64,000 nucleotides of DNA from Pleomorphomonas sp. NRK KF1 (GTDB lineage Bacteria > Pseudomonadota > Alphaproteobacteria > Rhizobiales > Pleomorphomonadaceae). The translations under genes and the position numbers were made by a program. The notes beneath the pieces were generated by a model, which was not told where the DNA came from, made no database searches, and saw only the letters and a program-made list of their open reading frames with translations. Of the stretch, positions 1 through 10,882 are shown piece by piece (the first letter of the stretch is position 1; each line of letters starts with the position of its first letter). The stretch lies in assembly GCF_023721755.1 (NCBI RefSeq), contig NZ_JAMDLH010000003.1:310001-374000 (forward strand), in the 5' to 3' direction.

Positions 1-538
1 CCATGGCGATGTCGTGGACCTGCTGAACGTTCTTGAACGAGGCGGTGAGCAGCCGGGTCGGCAGGGCGTGGATGCGGAAGAGATGGGCTATGTCGGCGAC
101 GACCTTGACGCCGTCGCCGCCGATCATGTCGAGCCGGTTGACATAGGGAGCGGTGAAGGCCGCGCCGGCGACCGCCGCCATCAGCGCCTGCTGGGCGGTG
201 ACGATGGCTGTCGCAGTGACGCGGAAGCCGAGCCCCGATAGTCGGCGGATCGCCTTGAGACCCTCGGCCGTCACGGGAACCTTGGGATGAAATCCGGTTC
301 CCACGAAGTCGGCCAGCTTGCGCGCTTCGGCCACCATGGTGTTGGCGTCGCGCGCCGTCACCTGAACGTGCAACATGGCCCCGTCGCCGATCACGGCTCG
401 GATGTCCTTGATGACATCCGGAAACGGCCGCTTCTCGCGCGCGATCAGCGTTGGGTTGGTGGTCACTCCGGCGATCGGATAGAGATCGGCCAGGCGGGCG
501 ATGGCAGCAGCGTCGGCGGTGTCGAGAAAATAGATCAT
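1..538 (-). CDS. fsa: Fructose-6-phosphate aldolase / transaldolase-like protein (3' end off window)
   Basis: Only the first 179 codons are in the window; the reading frame is still open at base 1, so the C-terminus (about 40 residues by comparison with the 220-residue FsaA family) is missing. The visible protein starts MIYFLDTADAAAI, has the TTNPT loop at residues 26-30, and carries the Schiff-base lysine at K86 in PKVPVT, equivalent to K85 of E. coli FsaA. The APYVNRLD segment further on also matches FsaA. The enzyme would reversibly join a small ketone (dihydroxyacetone) to an aldehyde such as glyceraldehyde 3-phosphate in the cytoplasm. The start lies 51 bases downstream of the ssnA-like gene on the same strand, so it may be the last gene of that operon, although its link to ring degradation is unclear. 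A small transaldolase (TalC) is the alternative; the two cannot be told apart reliably by eye. Confidence 0.85.
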   Translation of the reverse strand, partial: MIYFLDTADAAAIARLADLYPIAGVTTNPTLIAREKRPFPDVIKDIRAVIGDGAMLHVQVTARDANTMVAEARKLADFVGTGFHPKVPVTAEGLKAIRRLSGLGFRVTATAIVTAQQALMAAVAGAAFTAPYVNRLDMIGGDGVKVVADIAHLFRIHALPTRLLTASFKNVQQVHDIAM

Positions 539-589
539 TGGTCTCTCCCTGTGCCGACAATAGCCTTGGCCGGCCTTGCCGTCACGGGG

Positions 590-1770
590 TCAGAGCGTTG
601 CCATCCGCTGCCACAGACGCGCCGCTTCGGCGCGCGCCTCGGCTTCGATGGCGCCGGCATCGGCACCGACGAGACGACCGTCGCGAACGACGAGTCGGCC
701 GCCGACTACCACCAGCGCCACCTTTCCGTCTTCACGCACCACCACGTCGCCGGCCGCGCCGGTCGCGAGCCCGGTCGCGGAGAAGCCGAAGCGTTCGGCG
801 ATCAACCGTTGGCCGGCGTCGAGACGGCCAGTCGCCCGATCGTCGCCTTCGGCTGCGGCGATGCGGAAGAGGGCGGCTTCCTCGACGGCCATGTCAGCGT
901 CCCAGCCGTCACAGCCGAGCGCGACGTTATCCGAGTGGCGGAGATTGGTCGGGTAGCCCACCCGGTTACCCTCGTTGGAGCGCGGGTTCTGGACGAACCA
1001 GAGGTCAAGCCTGTCGGCCTCACGCACCTCGTCGGCCGTGAGATGCACGCCGTGGGCGAGGATCGAGCCGGGCGGCAGCGCATCGAGCGCCAGCAGTCGC
1101 TCGAGCGGGCCGGCATAGCCACGCGCCCGGGCATCCTCCACGTCGTCAATGGCTTCGGCGACATGGACGTGCATCACCGTGCCAAGCCTGCCGCAAAGCT
1201 CGCCCGCTGCGCGGATGGTATCGTCGGACACGGTGAAGCTGGCATGCAGACCGACCAGACGGCGGACGAGCGGCGTCTCCTCGACGTTGCCGCATTCGAC
1301 AAGCCCGGCCTCGGCTTCTGCGCGGCCGAAGTTGCGCTCGGTGGCGCCGAAGGTGAGAAGCGCCCGCACGCCGAGATCTTCGGCGGCGTCCGCCAGCACC
1401 TGAAGCGAGCCGCCAATGAAATGCGGCGACTCGTGATGGTCGACAAGGCTGGTGGTACCGGCGAGCAGCGCCTTGGCGATGTAGTCGCGGGCCGACGCTC
1501 TGAGGGCCTGGCGGTCGAGCGCCCGGTCGAGCCGCCACCATACCTTCCGCAGGATCTCGATGAAGTTGGCGGGCGCCGGTTCGGCCGGTGGCATGCCGTA
1601 GGGTGCAAGGCCGGAGTAGAGATGGGTATGGGCGCAGACCGCGCCCGGCCGGATTTCTCCATCCGGGCACGCCACGACCGGCGCGGCCGGATCGGCTGTC
1701 TCGACGATGGTGCCGTTGACGATGGCGACGGTGCGGCCGGTCCGATCGGGGCCGATGGTGATCGAACGGG

Positions 1771-1774
<4 letters not shown>
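590..1774 (-). CDS. ssnA: SsnA-like amidohydrolase (putative aminohydrolase)
   Basis: This is a 394-residue metal-dependent amidohydrolase of the ATZ/TRZ (chlorohydrolase/deaminase) class. Visible metal-site motifs are HTH at residues 49-51, HVHVAEA near the middle, a LAHGVH segment and CDGWDADM near the C-terminal third. The start chosen is TTG at 1774, which overlaps the stop of the xdhD-like gene (ATTGA overlap); a longer frame exists upstream but it runs through the end of xdhD and reads like a shadow. It is shorter than E. coli SsnA (about 440 residues) at the N-terminus. The neighbours xdhD, ygfK and dpaL are the partners of ssnA in E. coli, so a deaminase or ring-opening hydrolase for an oxidised purine or pyrimidine intermediate is the best guess. 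The exact substrate cannot be read from sequence. Confidence 0.8.
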
Positions 1775-4413
<2,639 letters not shown>

Positions 4414-4426
4414 CTGGCGGGTCCGT

Positions 4427-6451
4427 TCAGTCGAAGGCGGCGTTGGCGTAGGTGACGATCGTCGGCGCCGTGACGGCGCGGGCAATGCGGGCGAGAAGGA
4501 TGATGCGGCCGATGTCGACCGGCTGGTCGGCCGTGCCGGAGACAGCCGTGGGCGAGGACGGATCGACAGAGAGGTCGAACCCGTCGCCGCGACAGGCGAG
4601 GCGGGCGCCGTCGTCATCGATCGTGAAGCGTCGGCCGTTGTCGCGAACATGCAGACGCAGGCCTGCCGCCGTCCGCTCGACGGCAAGGCCGTCGCGGTCC
4701 GGCGCATCGTCGAGACTTGCGGCCGAGCCGAACAGATTGGCCTTGCGGGCATAGGGGCCGCCAGTTTCCGGACAGGTCACGTCGCAGTTGCCGCAGCGGT
4801 TGCAGACGTCGGCGAAGATACCGATCTGCTGGGCACGCGTAACCGGTTGGGCTTCGCTTACGACCACGCCCTCGCCGGGGCGAAACGTCGCAGAGGCGAC
4901 GGGCTCCTGCGGCAGCGGATAGCGGAAGATGGCGTCGTTGGGGCAGACGTTGACGCACTTGCCGCAGGTCTCGCAGTCCAGAAAGGCGAGCGCTAAGCCT
5001 GTGCGGCGCGGCGGATGATCGACCTCGGGGCGGCTGTAGCGGCGGTCATCGGCCACGCGGGCGGCATAGTGGACGGTATTGCGAAGCCGAGTCGCCGATA
5101 CCCAGGGTTGGAAATCCTGGCCGGCTGTTTCGCGCAGGTCGTCTCCGGCTTCTAGCGCAGCGGCGAGCATCGCCTTTCGCTCTGCTGGAAGGTCGAGATC
5201 GTCGAGAGCCTGACCCGCAAGCCCGAAGGCCTTCAGCGCGTAGCTGTCGAGATCGGGCGCCTCCACCTCGGCCATGCGGTCGGCGAGGTCGGCGATATAG
5301 TCGGCACCCTTGCCGTAACCGGCGCCCTTCAGAAGGTCAGTGCAGACGCTCACCGGCTTGAGGCCGAGCGCCACCGTGTCGGCAAAGTTGCCGACATCGA
5401 TGCCGGCCGAGAAGGAGATCGGGAAGCGGTCGCCGAACTCGGCCCTGAACCGCGCGACGAGCTCGATGGCCAGCACATGGAGCGGTGGCCCCGAAAGATA
5501 CATCTCGCCCGTGCCCTCGGGAAAGAACTGCTTGTGGTTCTGGACGAGCAGCGTGTTGGAGAACTTGACCCCGAAGCCGCGCCCGATCTTCTCCGCCAAG
5601 CCGCCTAGCCGGCTAATTATCCCTCTCACGTCCTCCCATTTCGCGTCCTTCTCGAAGGTCGCGTCCGGCACCACGAGGTCGGTATAGCCGAGCTTGTCGT
5701 GCAGAAGGGCATTGAGATCGGCCTTGCCGAGCAGCGTCGGGTTGAGCTTGACGACGACGTCGAGCCCTTCCTCGGCCATCAAATGGGCGGCGATCGCTTC
5801 GATCTCGCTCGGTGGGCAGCCGTGGAAGGTGGAGATGGTCACGCTGTCGGAGATGCAGGTCGGAAAGGCGAGGTCGCGGAAGCGAGCATAGTTTTCCGGA
5901 ATCTCAAGCCGCAGCCGATCGATGACCGCGCTGGCATCCTTCATTCCGGCGATGAAGGCGCGAACCTTGTCCGAGCGGATGCCGGCGAGGTCATAGCCGA
6001 CGCTCATGTCGATGACCGTATCTTCCAGGCCGGGGGCGAGCCCTTCCGCCTTGGCCATCTCGATCAGCATCATCGCCTTGACATACTCCTCGAGCGATTG
6101 CTCGAGAGACAGTTCTTGCGACCACTCGATATTGAAGCCGACCGTCTCCATGTCGATGCAGGGGCGGGCGATCTCAAGGTGGTCGAGCACCTGCACCGTC
6201 TTGAGCTCGATCACCCGGCCGCCGGCCAGCCAGCTCAGCACGATGTTCTGCGCCAGCTGGGTGTGGGGCCCCGCCGCCGGCCCGAAGGGCGTTGCCGCCC
6301 TGCGGCCGAAGATCGAGGTGGACAGATCGCGGCCGCTCGCCGCCTTGGCGAACTTGAAGCGCGGCAGGTGGAAGGCGCTCTTCTTCGCCTCAAGCTCGCG
6401 GAACATCCGCTTGACGAGTATCGGCAGCGGAATCGGCGTCAGGTCGGCCAT
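4427..6451 (-). CDS. ygfK: YgfK-like oxidoreductase, short form lacking the FAD/NAD(P)H domain
   Basis: A 674-residue protein whose N-terminal part (about residues 1-400) is a dihydroorotate-dehydrogenase-like barrel closely matching YgfK, including PFGPAAGPHTQLAQNIV around residues 55-71 and the HGCPPSEIEAI segment near 210. The C-terminal part has two [4Fe-4S] motifs: C493, C496, C499, C503 and C550, C553, C556, C560. E. coli YgfK is about 1030 residues because a glutamate-synthase-small-subunit-like FAD/NAD(P)H domain sits between these parts; here that region is replaced by roughly 90 residues with no GxGxxG dinucleotide fold. The layout therefore resembles PreA of bacterial dihydropyrimidine dehydrogenase. 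Family knowledge and the locus suggest it reduces a purine- or pyrimidine-derived ring, drawing electrons from a separate partner. It is sometimes annotated as a putative selenate reductase subunit; that role is not supported by anything visible here. Confidence 0.88.
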   Translation of the reverse strand: MADLTPIPLPILVKRMFRELEAKKSAFHLPRFKFAKAASGRDLSTSIFGRRAATPFGPAAGPHTQLAQNIVLSWLAGGRVIELKTVQVLDHLEIARPCIDMETVGFNIEWSQELSLEQSLEEYVKAMMLIEMAKAEGLAPGLEDTVIDMSVGYDLAGIRSDKVRAFIAGMKDASAVIDRLRLEIPENYARFRDLAFPTCISDSVTISTFHGCPPSEIEAIAAHLMAEEGLDVVVKLNPTLLGKADLNALLHDKLGYTDLVVPDATFEKDAKWEDVRGIISRLGGLAEKIGRGFGVKFSNTLLVQNHKQFFPEGTGEMYLSGPPLHVLAIELVARFRAEFGDRFPISFSAGIDVGNFADTVALGLKPVSVCTDLLKGAGYGKGADYIADLADRMAEVEAPDLDSYALKAFGLAGQALDDLDLPAERKAMLAAALEAGDDLRETAGQDFQPWVSATRLRNTVHYAARVADDRRYSRPEVDHPPRRTGLALAFLDCETCGKCVNVCPNDAIFRYPLPQEPVASATFRPGEGVVVSEAQPVTRAQQIGIFADVCNRCGNCDVTCPETGGPYARKANLFGSAASLDDAPDRDGLAVERTAAGLRLHVRDNGRRFTIDDDGARLACRGDGFDLSVDPSSPTAVSGTADQPVDIGRIILLARIARAVTAPTIVTYANAAFD

Positions 6452-6470
6452 GAAAGTCTATCCCGGGGCG

Positions 6471-7388
6471 TCAGACCGGCGCCGACAGGAGCGGATACAT
6501 TTCCGGCCGCCGGTGCTTCTGGAAGTTGAAGATATTGGCGCGAATCTCGGTGCAGCGATCAAGGTCGCAGTCATGCGTAACCAGTTCGTCGCCGAGCGTC
6601 GAGGCCATGGCGACGATCTCGCCGGTCGGGGCGATGATGCAGCTCTGGCCGATCAGTACGCAGTTCTCTTCGTTGCCGGCCTTGCCGACGCCGACCACCC
6701 ACATGCCGTTGGCATAGGCGCCGGCCTGCATGGCCAGGTGATTGTGGAAGCACTGGAGATGATCGTGCTCGGGGGCGAGCGGGTAATGATACGGCGTGTT
6801 GTAACCGATCAGCACCATTTCCGTGCCGCGCAGCGCGTGCTCGCGATAAGTTTCCGGCCAACGACGGTCGTTGCAGATCGCCATGCCGAGCTTGCCGCCG
6901 AGGCAATCGGCCGGCGTAAAGAAGGTATCTCCCGGCTCGAAATAGCGCTTTTCGAGGTGCTGGAAGGCCCGCCAGGGCTCGTTCTCGGTGTGACCGGGCA
7001 AGTGAACCTTATGGTAGCGGTGGACGATAGCCCCCGTCTTGTCGACGATGATGGAGGTGTTGAAGCGCCTGATACGGCCGTCGATCACCGTCTTCTCGGC
7101 ATAGCCGAAGCTGATGGCGACGCCGAGTTCCCTGACCTTGGCAAACAGTGGCGCGGTGGCCGGGCCGGGCATCTCGGTCTCGAAGAAGGTATCGACCTCC
7201 GCCTGGTCTTCCATGAACCAGCGCGGGAAGAAGGTGGTCAGCGCGAGCTCCGGATAGACGACCAGATCGCAGCCGCGCCGGGCGGCTTTCTCAAGCAGGG
7301 CGATCATCCTGCTGACGACGACTTCGCGGCTGTCGGCTCGGGCGATCGGACCAAGCTGGGCGGCACCGACGACGATGGTGCGGGACAT
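6471..7388 (-). CDS. N-carbamoyl-D-amino-acid hydrolase (nitrilase superfamily)
   Basis: A 305-residue carbon-nitrogen hydrolase. The catalytic triad E47 (in VYPELAL), K127 (in RYHKVHLPGH) and C172 (in ICNDRRWPE) falls at the positions known for the Agrobacterium N-carbamoyl-D-amino-acid amidohydrolase, and the sequence resembles that enzyme along its whole length (FQHLEKRYFEPGD, QHDHL-like EHDHLQCFHN, IFNFQKHRRPE). It removes a carbamoyl group from an N-carbamoyl amino acid, giving the amino acid, CO2 and ammonia, in the cytoplasm. It sits 14 bases after the M20 hydrolase gene and 19 bases before the ygfK-like gene. In this operon the natural substrate is probably a ureido acid from ring cleavage, for example a carbamoylated 2,3-diaminopropionate; that is inference. 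Confidence 0.88.
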   Translation of the reverse strand: MSRTIVVGAAQLGPIARADSREVVVSRMIALLEKAARRGCDLVVYPELALTTFFPRWFMEDQAEVDTFFETEMPGPATAPLFAKVRELGVAISFGYAEKTVIDGRIRRFNTSIIVDKTGAIVHRYHKVHLPGHTENEPWRAFQHLEKRYFEPGDTFFTPADCLGGKLGMAICNDRRWPETYREHALRGTEMVLIGYNTPYHYPLAPEHDHLQCFHNHLAMQAGAYANGMWVVGVGKAGNEENCVLIGQSCIIAPTGEIVAMASTLGDELVTHDCDLDRCTEIRANIFNFQKHRRPEMYPLLSAPV

Positions 7389-7402
7389 TCTCTCGATACT
7401 CC

Positions 7403-8659
7403 TCAGACGGGTGTGTTGGCGCGGCCGGCCAGTTCCAGCGCTAGCGTGCCGAGCACGGCAAGACCGTTGGCGATGTCGCTGGGGGCCGTGAACTCGGCAA
7501 CGTTGTGACTGAGCCCGGCGATAGACGGCACGAACACCATGGCCGCCGGGCAGGTACGGGCGAGCATCTGGGCATCGTGTCCGGCGCCGGAGAACATGCG
7601 GCGGGTGGTGAGGCCGAGGCTCTTGGCTGTCTTGTCGACGCGGCCGACCAGTTCGCTGTCGAAGGCGACGGGCTCGAAACGAGCCAGCGGACGGCGGGTG
7701 AAGGAAACATGTTCCTCCTCGGCTACGCGGGCGACCAGGGCGGCCAACCGCGCTTCCGCCTCGGCCAGCACCTTCTCCTTGGGATGGCGGAGGTCCACGG
7801 TCATCTGCGCCATCTCGGCGACGACATTGACGAGGTTGGGGCGAAGGCGCAACGAGCCGACGGTGCCGACCATGTCGCCGCCGATCGACTTGGCGATGTC
7901 GGCAACGCCATGAGCGATGCGGGCGGCGGCAAGCCCTGCGTCGCGCCGAAGACGCATTGGCGTGGCGCCGGCGTGGCTCGCCCGGCCCGACAGCGTGATC
8001 TCGGTCCAGGAAATGCCCTGCACGCCCTCGACGACGCCGATGTCGATGCCCTCGGCTTCCAACACCGGTCCCTGCTCGATGTGATACTCGAGATAGGCGG
8101 CCGCCTTGATGCCGCCGAGCGGTGCGGTGCCGGCATAGCCGATGTCGGCAAGATCGTCGCCGAGCCGCGTGCCGTCGATGGAGATGGTGTCGAGCGCGTC
8201 CTGAAGCGACAGATCGCCGACGTGAACGAGACTGCCCAACATGTCCGGCTGGAAGCGGGCGCCTTCTTCATTGGTGAAGGCGGCGACGGTGACCGGATGA
8301 ACGGTGGATATCTTGGCGTCGTCGAGGGCCTGCAGCACTTCGAGGCCGGCGAGCACGCCGAGGTTGCCGTCATACAGACCGCCGGTTGCCACTGTGTCGA
8401 TATGCGAGCCCATCATGACCGACGGACCGTCCTGCGTGCCCTTGCGGGTGCCGAAGATGTTGCCGATCGGATCGATCGCAACATCAAGGCCCTGTTCGCG
8501 CATCCAGCCGACCACGAGATCGCGGCCGGCGCCATCTTCGGGCGTCAGGGCGAGGCGGCAGACACCGCCTTCCGGTAAGGCGCCAACCTGACCAAGCGCC
8601 TTGAGGCGCGCGACGAGGCGGTCGCCGTTGACGGGCAGGGCGGGAGAAAGGTCTGTCAT
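7403..8659 (-). CDS. M20-family Zn-dependent hydrolase (N-carbamoyl-L-amino-acid hydrolase / allantoate amidohydrolase type)
   Basis: A 418-residue dinuclear-metal amidohydrolase. Metal ligands are visible in GSHIDTV (H86, D88), GGLYDGNLG (D97), the FTNEEGARF glutamates (E131, E132) and the late GAGHDAQ segment. The IEQGPVLE motif after residue 190 is typical of the HyuC/AllC/beta-ureidopropionase branch. It cleaves carbamoyl or ureido groups from L-amino acids, or allantoate. The ATG overlaps the TGA of the upstream ammonia-lyase gene by four bases, so translation is probably coupled. In E. coli the comparable position is taken by another M20 protein, YgeY, but the sequence here is of the HyuC type. 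The substrate is likely the same ureido acid handled by the neighbouring nitrilase-type carbamoylase, or its mirror isomer. Confidence 0.87.
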   Translation of the reverse strand: MTDLSPALPVNGDRLVARLKALGQVGALPEGGVCRLALTPEDGAGRDLVVGWMREQGLDVAIDPIGNIFGTRKGTQDGPSVMMGSHIDTVATGGLYDGNLGVLAGLEVLQALDDAKISTVHPVTVAAFTNEEGARFQPDMLGSLVHVGDLSLQDALDTISIDGTRLGDDLADIGYAGTAPLGGIKAAAYLEYHIEQGPVLEAEGIDIGVVEGVQGISWTEITLSGRASHAGATPMRLRRDAGLAAARIAHGVADIAKSIGGDMVGTVGSLRLRPNLVNVVAEMAQMTVDLRHPKEKVLAEAEARLAALVARVAEEEHVSFTRRPLARFEPVAFDSELVGRVDKTAKSLGLTTRRMFSGAGHDAQMLARTCPAAMVFVPSIAGLSHNVAEFTAPSDIANGLAVLGTLALELAGRANTPV

Positions 8660-9900
8660 CTCAGTGCTCCAGCGCGAACCGCGTGGCCGGTGCGGCCGAC
8701 GACGCGGGCGTAAAGATCCGGATCGGTGTCGCCCTCGCTGCCGATGAGCAGGACACGCGAGGTGCGATCAAGACCAAGCGACCGCCGCCAGTCCGGCTCT
8801 CCGGCGGCGACGATCAATCCGGCAAGGCCTGCGACCCCCGATTCGCCGCCGACAATGGTGGCCCCGGCGACGCCAGACGCCAAGAGCCGCATTGTTGCGA
8901 GGGCTGCTTCGTCCGGGATGGTCATGAATGCGGACGCCCCGTCCCTGAGGATCGGCCAGGCGATAACGGAAGGTTCGCCGCAGGCCATGCCGGCCATGAT
9001 GGTGTCGAGATCACCCGTGACGGCGGTCGGCTTTCCGAATCGCACGCTTTCGTAAAGGCAGGCCGCCTTGGCCGGTTCCACCACCGTTACGATGGGCATG
9101 TCGGCGCCATAGGCTTCCCAGAGGTGGGCGATGACGGCGGCGGCGAGGCCGCCGACACCGCATTGAAGGAATACGTGGGTTGGCGATGCCTCGCTTGCGC
9201 CGAGGGCCTCGGCCACCATCACGGAATAGCCCTGCATGACGTCGCGTGGCACGTCGGTGTAGCCTGGGTAGGACGTATCGGAAACCACGAACCATCCGTT
9301 CTCAGCGGCGGCCCGATCGGCCTCGCGCACGGAATCGTCGTAGTTGCCCTGCGTCCTGACAACTTCGGCGCCATAGCGGCGAATGGCATCGACGCGTCTT
9401 TCCGAGACGGTGGCGTGAACGAAGATCACCGCTCGCGCGCCAAACATGCGCGCGCCCCAGGCGACGGACCGGCCGTGATTGCCGTCCGTCGCGCAGCAGA
9501 CGGTGATATCCTTGGCGGCTTCCACGAGCCGGCCGGTCGCCAGCGCCGTTTCGTCGATGTCGCCATGGCGTCGGCGAAGTTCGCTGGCGAGCAGGCGAAA
9601 CACCGCATAGGCACCACCGAGGGCCTTGAAGGAGCCGAGACCGAAGCGGGAGCTTTCGTCCTTGTAGTGAATGCTGGCAACGTCGAGACGCTCCGCCAGC
9701 TTGACAAGCGCGACAAGCGGTGTCGGCGCATAACCTGGCCACGAGGTTATGACCCCGGCCGCCCTGATGTAACCGGCGTGCGACAGCGTCGACTTGAGGG
9801 CGGTGGGATAGGCGCCCTTCTTGCGCGAAGGATTGCCGAGAAGGGTCGCCGTGGCAGGCGAGAAAGCCTGTTGTGAGAAAAGGTCGGTCATCGATCCCAT
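8656..9900 (-). CDS. dpaL: Diaminopropionate ammonia-lyase (PLP enzyme)
   Basis: A 414-residue fold-type II PLP enzyme. The Schiff-base lysine is K92 in SRFGLGSFKALGGAYA, matching E. coli DpaL/YgeX (K77). ATDGNHGR and the glycine-rich phosphate loop QCGVGGLAAA are also present. It converts 2,3-diaminopropionate to pyruvate and two ammonia; the E. coli enzyme accepts both D and L isomers. It is the first gene of the minus-strand operon, so the pathway ends in pyruvate. ATG 9900 was chosen; ATG 9891 is three codons later. The upstream region is shared with the divergent RpiR-type regulator and contains TGAAA/TTTCA half sites that probably control this promoter. Confidence 0.93.
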   Translation of the reverse strand: MGSMTDLFSQQAFSPATATLLGNPSRKKGAYPTALKSTLSHAGYIRAAGVITSWPGYAPTPLVALVKLAERLDVASIHYKDESSRFGLGSFKALGGAYAVFRLLASELRRRHGDIDETALATGRLVEAAKDITVCCATDGNHGRSVAWGARMFGARAVIFVHATVSERRVDAIRRYGAEVVRTQGNYDDSVREADRAAAENGWFVVSDTSYPGYTDVPRDVMQGYSVMVAEALGASEASPTHVFLQCGVGGLAAAVIAHLWEAYGADMPIVTVVEPAKAACLYESVRFGKPTAVTGDLDTIMAGMACGEPSVIAWPILRDGASAFMTIPDEAALATMRLLASGVAGATIVGGESGVAGLAGLIVAAGEPDWRRSLGLDRTSRVLLIGSEGDTDPDLYARVVGRTGHAVRAGALR

Positions 9901-9923
9901 GGTCTTGCTGCCGGCTGTCCGGC

Positions 9924-9952
9924 TTGACAGTGAAGCATATATGAAAGAGAAT
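9924..9952 (+). promoter_or_regulatory. Candidate sigma-70 promoter for the RpiR-type regulator
   Basis: TTGACA at 9924-9929 is followed after exactly 17 bases by GAGAAT at 9947-9952, a perfect -35 and a four-of-six -10. Transcription would start near 9959, downstream of ATG 9941, which argues for a later start codon in the regulator gene. The -10 overlaps the inverted repeat at 9941-9958. Confidence 0.45.
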
Positions 9953-9962
9953 TTTCATGAAA
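9941..9962. promoter_or_regulatory. Candidate RpiR-family operator (TGAAA/TTTCA half sites)
   Basis: ATGAAA (9941-9946) and TTTCAT (9953-9958) form a perfect six-base inverted repeat with a six-base spacer, and TTTCATGAAA (9953-9962) is itself a perfect ten-base palindrome. TGAAA/TTTCA half sites are typical of several RpiR-family operators. The position between the divergent dpaL and regulator genes suggests autoregulation together with control of the catabolic operon. Confidence 0.5.
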
Positions 9963-10882
9963 TGGAAAAGATGAAAAAAGAGGCGATTGCCGACGGTGTG
10001 AGCGGACGGGGCGGCGTGGCGCAGGGCGATGCGGTCGACGTCCGGATCGCCGCGCTGTTCGACGAGCTGACCGAAAGCGAGAAGCGTCTTGCCGAGGTCG
10101 TGCTTGAGGCGGCCAGCGACCTCTCGGCCTTCACGGCCGGCGAGTTGGCGGTGCGCGCCGACGTATCGGCGGCAACGGCCGCTCGTTTCTTCCGGCGCCT
10201 CGGTTACGAAAGCTATGGCGACCTGCGCCGTTCGGTTCGCGATGCGCGCACTTGGGGGTCGCCGCTTTACGAGCTCTCCGCCGCGGAGCGGCCGGCAGAT
10301 TTCGCACGGCATGTCGCTCAGGACATCGAGAATCTCCAACGCCTGATCGCCGACCTTCCACCGGCGTCCCTTGCCGCTGCCGTGGATTTGCTCGCTTCGG
10401 CGCGGCGGGTTCATGTCATCGGCTTTCGCAACTCGGCGGCGCTGGCATCTTATGCACGCGGGCTCCTTGCCCACGTGAAACCGGACGTCCGCTTGCTGCC
10501 ACTGGCCGGGCAGACGCTTGCCGAGGAGCTTGTCGACCTGACTTCCGAGGATGCTTTCCTGGTATTTGGGTTTCGTCGTCGACCACCGGCGCTGCGCGAT
10601 GTGATGGCGGCCGTTCGCGAAGCGGGCGCGCGCATCCTTCTCGTCACGGATGCATCGGCGGCGCGCACCGCCCATCTGGCGCACGTGACGCTCCGCTGCC
10701 CCAATCAGGGCGCGAGTCTGTTCGACAGCTACGTGGCGCCAATGTCATTGATCAGCCATCTCGTCTCTGCAGTGGGCGCGGCGCTCGGCCCGGCCGCCGA
10801 GGGGCGTCTGGCAAAGATCGAAGATCTGCATCGACGCCTTGAGCCGTTTTCCCCCGCCGGTCGTCGGTTGCAGCGCGGCTGA
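9941..10882 (+). CDS. RpiR-family transcriptional regulator of the dpaL operon
   Basis: The protein has an N-terminal RpiR helix-turn-helix (about DVRIAALFDELTESEKRLAE through ATAARFFRRLGYESYGDLRR) and a C-terminal SIS sugar-isomerase-like sensing domain (ARRVHVIGFRNSAALASY, then ILLVTDASAA). It is divergent from the dpaL operon and is the obvious candidate for its control. The effector is probably a pathway intermediate; SIS domains of this family often bind phosphosugars, but relatives next to hydantoin and purine genes exist. The start is uncertain: ATG 9941, ATG 9962, ATG 9971 and GTG 9998 are all in frame. The candidate promoter and operator overlap the 9941 start, so a shorter protein starting at 9962-9998 is quite possible; the conserved domain begins after all of these. 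Confidence 0.87.
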   Translation: MKENFHEMEKMKKEAIADGVSGRGGVAQGDAVDVRIAALFDELTESEKRLAEVVLEAASDLSAFTAGELAVRADVSAATAARFFRRLGYESYGDLRRSVRDARTWGSPLYELSAAERPADFARHVAQDIENLQRLIADLPPASLAAAVDLLASARRVHVIGFRNSAALASYARGLLAHVKPDVRLLPLAGQTLAEELVDLTSEDAFLVFGFRRRPPALRDVMAAVREAGARILLVTDASAARTAHLAHVTLRCPNQGASLFDSYVAPMSLISHLVSAVGAALGPAAEGRLAKIEDLHRRLEPFSPAGRRLQRG

